From Hyphomicrobiales bacterium (lineage in GTDB: Bacteria > Pseudomonadota > Alphaproteobacteria > Rhizobiales > Rhizobiaceae): 64,000 bases of DNA. Below are positions 62,229-64,000 of this stretch, in pieces. Made by a program: the position numbers and the translations under genes. Each line of letters begins with the position of its first letter. Within the stretch, counting starts at the first letter, position 1. The notes beneath the pieces are model-generated. The model had not been told where the DNA came from. It worked only from the letters and a program-made list of their open reading frames with translations, and ran no database searches. The stretch spans positions 248,001-312,000 of the forward strand of contig UBZP01000017.1 in NCBI GenBank assembly GCA_900469965.1, in the 5' to 3' direction.

Positions 62229-62915
62229 TCATCGGAGAGGCAGGCCATCCAGGAGAAAGCCGAGGCCCTTCCGGAAGGCGCCGTCCCAGTCGCTGTCCAA
62301 AAGCAGCTGGGCGCTCTCGATCGTCGGGTACTGTTCGCCGAGGCGCGTGAGCCGCTGCTGCGCTGCCGCCATGTCGTCGTCCGAGAAGCCGAAGCTCGCG
62401 CGGGTGATGGTGGCGCCCATCACATGGTTCCAGAGCGACCAGATCGCCGCGTTCAGTTCGGCATGTCCGACACCGGCCGTGACCAAGGTCCTGCTCAGCA
62501 GTTCCAGGCGATGGAGCATGTTCGGGCCGAGGGCCCGGCGCGGCAACAGCGACGTAGTCCAGGGATGGCGCAGCATGCTGGCGCGCCAGTCTTCCAGCAT
62601 GTGAACGACGTCGCCGCGCCAGTCCTGGCGGTCGGCATCTTGCGGCAACCCGCGATATTCGAGGACCGAATCGAGCGCCAGATCGAAGACGGTCTCCTTG
62701 TTGTCGACGTACCAGTAGAGGCTCATCGCGCCCGAGCCGACACGATCGGCCAGCTTGCGCATCGTCAGGCCATCGACGCCCTCGGCGTCCAGCAATTCGA
62801 TCGCGGTCGCGACGATGCGCTCCAGCGACAGAGGCTGCGCATCGCCCGGCGCCTGCGAAGGCATCCTTGTCCGCTGGGGCCGTTTGCCGGGGGCGCGGCC
62901 GGATTTGGCTGCCAT
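62229..62915 (-). CDS. TetR-family transcriptional regulator
   Basis: A 228-residue TetR protein. The helix-turn-helix (about residues 30-75) includes LSLERIVATAIELLDAEGVDGLTMRKLADRVGSGAMSLYWYVDNKE, and the C-terminal domain resembles that of the tetracycline repressor class (ALGPNMLHRLELLSRTLVTAG). GGAGG precedes the ATG at 62915. It is divergent from the ridA-like gene, with a 27-base perfect palindrome between them that is almost certainly its operator. Confidence 0.85.
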   Translation of the reverse strand: MAAKSGRAPGKRPQRTRMPSQAPGDAQPLSLERIVATAIELLDAEGVDGLTMRKLADRVGSGAMSLYWYVDNKETVFDLALDSVLEYRGLPQDADRQDWRGDVVHMLEDWRASMLRHPWTTSLLPRRALGPNMLHRLELLSRTLVTAGVGHAELNAAIWSLWNHVMGATITRASFGFSDDDMAAAQQRLTRLGEQYPTIESAQLLLDSDWDGAFRKGLGFLLDGLPLR

Positions 62916-62978
62916 TCGTCCTCCTTGCCGATCGCACGCCGATTCCGGCCGACAATGCGACAATTCGAGTTTTGACCA

Positions 62979-63005
62979 ATTGACTCGTACGACGTACGAG
63001 TCAAT
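62979..63005. promoter_or_regulatory. 27-base perfect palindromic operator
   Basis: ATTGACTCGTACG and its exact reverse complement flank one central A. The site lies 64 bases before the TetR start and 81 bases before the ridA-like start. Such a long perfect dyad is typical of a TetR-family operator shared by divergent genes. Confidence 0.75.
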
Positions 63006-63085
63006 CATACGGCCGTTTGGTGAAAGTTCAATCCTGCCGGCTGTCAGGGCACGCTGCCCGCAGCCCCCGGAGCCGGGAGAAAATC

Positions 63086-63574
63086 ATGTCACGCGCAATC
63101 AACCATCTGCTTGTCGGAGGACTCATCATCATGACCATGGGCGTTCCCACCACGACGACGGCGAACGAGACCGATCGCAAGCTGACCATCGTCAATCCGC
63201 AGTCCCTCGGTGATCCGTCGCCGAATGGCTACAGCACGGCCGTGATCGTGCCTCCCAACGCCCGGCTCGCCTACATTTCCGGGCAGGGCGGCTTCGACAG
63301 CCGGGGAGCCTTGTCGCCCGACTTCGCCGTCCAGGTCGAGCAGGCCTACGCAAATCTGCGCACCGCCCTCGACGGGATCGGCGCAAGGACCGATCAGGTC
63401 GCCAAGCTCACGGTCTACGTGGTCGATCACGACATGTCCAAGCTGGAAGTCCTGACCGGGAACGTCAAGAAGATGTTCGGCGAGGCGCTGCCCGCGCAGA
63501 CCCTGGTGCCCGTCCCCAAGCTCGCAATCGACCCCATGCTCTTCGAGGTGGAAGCCGTGGTCGTGCTTGACTAG
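63086..63574 (+). CDS. RidA-family protein with signal peptide
   Basis: A 162-residue RidA/YjgF-type protein. The N-terminal 29 residues (LLVGGLIIMTMGVPTTTTANE) look like a signal peptide, unlike cytosolic RidA. The domain follows with LAYISGQGGFDSRG, VEQAYANLRTALDGIGA, VAKLTVYVVDH and the end ALPAQTLVPVPKLAIDPMLFEVEAVVV. The usual catalytic arginine of the RidA signature is not obvious. It may act on reactive enamines or other substrates in the periplasm. GGGAG lies before the ATG, and the TetR gene is divergent. Confidence 0.8.
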   Translation: MSRAINHLLVGGLIIMTMGVPTTTTANETDRKLTIVNPQSLGDPSPNGYSTAVIVPPNARLAYISGQGGFDSRGALSPDFAVQVEQAYANLRTALDGIGARTDQVAKLTVYVVDHDMSKLEVLTGNVKKMFGEALPAQTLVPVPKLAIDPMLFEVEAVVVLD

Positions 63575-63641
63575 CGAGGCGGCCACCGCTGCCGCCGGGC
63601 TCGGTCAGGCGGCATGGCCCGATTGACGGCATGGGGATCGT

Positions 63642-63659
63642 TGTGCCGTTATCGGCACA
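63642..63659. promoter_or_regulatory. Inverted repeat upstream of the last gene
   Basis: TGTGCCG and CGGCACA flank a TTAT centre, 28 bases before the start of the next gene. It is a possible operator. Confidence 0.35.
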
Positions 63660-63687
63660 GCGCCGCATTTGCATTGGGAGGTCCATG

Positions 63688-64000
63688 ATGGCGACCGTCG
63701 CCCTGTTTCATTCCGTCTATGGCCTTCGCCCGCTGGAACTGCAGGCGGCGGAGCGGCTGCGTGCCGGCGGTCACAGCGTTCTGGCGCCGGATCTTTACGA
63801 CGGCCGGTTGGCCGGTTCGGTCGAAGAGGGTTTCGCCATCAAGGACGAGATCGGCTGGCGCAGCCTGTGCGAGCGTGCCGAACGCGCGGTCGCGGATTTG
63901 CCGCCGGACGCCGTCCTCGGCGGCTTTTCCATGGGCGCCGGCATAGCCGCAAGTCTCTGGCCCGACAGGCCGGAGGCGGCCGGCATTCTCCTCCTGCACA
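63688..64000 (+). CDS. Dienelactone hydrolase family protein (partial)
   Basis: The first 104 residues of an alpha/beta hydrolase; the gene runs off the right edge. It begins MATVALFHSVYGLRPLELQA and shows GHSVLAPDLYDG near residue 30 and the nucleophile elbow GGFSMGAG near residue 79, with Ser where classical dienelactone hydrolases have Cys. GGAGG lies 6 bases before this ATG; another ATG three bases upstream is possible. It should hydrolyse an ester or lactone; the substrate is unknown. Confidence 0.78.
   Translation, partial: MATVALFHSVYGLRPLELQAAERLRAGGHSVLAPDLYDGRLAGSVEEGFAIKDEIGWRSLCERAERAVADLPPDAVLGGFSMGAGIAASLWPDRPEAAGILLLH

Overview
The window reads as a piece of a high-GC alphaproteobacterial genome from the family Rhizobiaceae. 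The evidence is a succinoglycan (exo) gene cluster in the gene order known from Sinorhizobium meliloti, an Agrobacterium-type uronate oxidation operon, a DUF1612 (RHE_PE00001-type) protein, a UPF0314 protein, an RirA-like iron box, and a tandem anti-Shine-Dalgarno hairpin RNA of the alphaproteobacterial cuckoo/CcsR kind. The genus cannot be fixed from the sequence; Shinella, Ensifer/Sinorhizobium or a relative would fit. No rRNA, tRNA, CRISPR array, replication origin or prophage was seen.

Layout. (1) 1-10.9 kb: exopolysaccharide cluster, with partial exoH-like, exoT, exoW, exoV, exoU, exoX, exoY, exoF, exoQ and exoZ. Transcription switches strand several times, and a 737-base AT-rich regulatory gap separates divergent exoX and exoY. 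ExoY (with ExoF) starts the lipid-linked repeat unit, ExoU and ExoW extend it, ExoH, ExoV and ExoZ decorate it, and ExoT and ExoQ flip and polymerise it. (2) 11.1-18.7 kb: a GntR/FCD regulator followed by kdgD-gci-gli-dctP-dctQ-dctM-udh, a TRAP uptake system plus the oxidative route from galacturonate/glucuronate to 2-oxoglutarate semialdehyde. (3) 18.8-19.7 kb: a four-hairpin RNA with CCTCCTCCC in each loop, convergent with a 45-residue DUF1127 gene. (4) 19.8-25.1 kb: TonB siderophore receptor, AraC regulator and ABC exporter, with an RirA-type box. (5) 25.1-26.5 kb: WGR protein and a Xre/RES toxin-antitoxin pair. (6) 26.7-31.4 kb: homogentisate catabolism (hmgA, fahA, maiA, MarR regulator) with a UPF0314 gene inside. 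(7) 31.5-35.4 kb: gabT-gabD opposite a MerR-Xre-cupin regulator with two tandem palindromes between them.

(8) 35.4-46.5 kb: DUF1254 protein, orphan solute-binding protein, Zn/Cd-type P-type ATPase with its MerR regulator, small conserved proteins, a cystine-type ABC transporter, a DUF1612 protein, a membrane protein and an IS630 remnant. (9) 46.6-52.5 kb: atypical SDR, DUF922 metalloprotease-like protein, an unknown membrane protein and a soluble FtsK paralogue. (10) 52.5-64 kb: periplasmic HAD phosphatase, arylsulfatase, tautomerase and SDR opposite a LysR regulator, a 275-base palindromic MITE-like element, an AGE-family isomerase, a secreted protein, a class D beta-lactamase opposite an AmpR-like regulator, a TetR regulator opposite an exported RidA protein with a 27-base perfect palindrome between them, and a truncated dienelactone-hydrolase-type gene at the right edge.

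The strongest leads outside standard genes are the anti-Shine-Dalgarno hairpin RNA (18856-19019), the nested palindromic element directly abutting a LysR gene (57624-57898), the tandem operators of the fused MerR/Xre/cupin regulator, and the large exoX-exoY control region.
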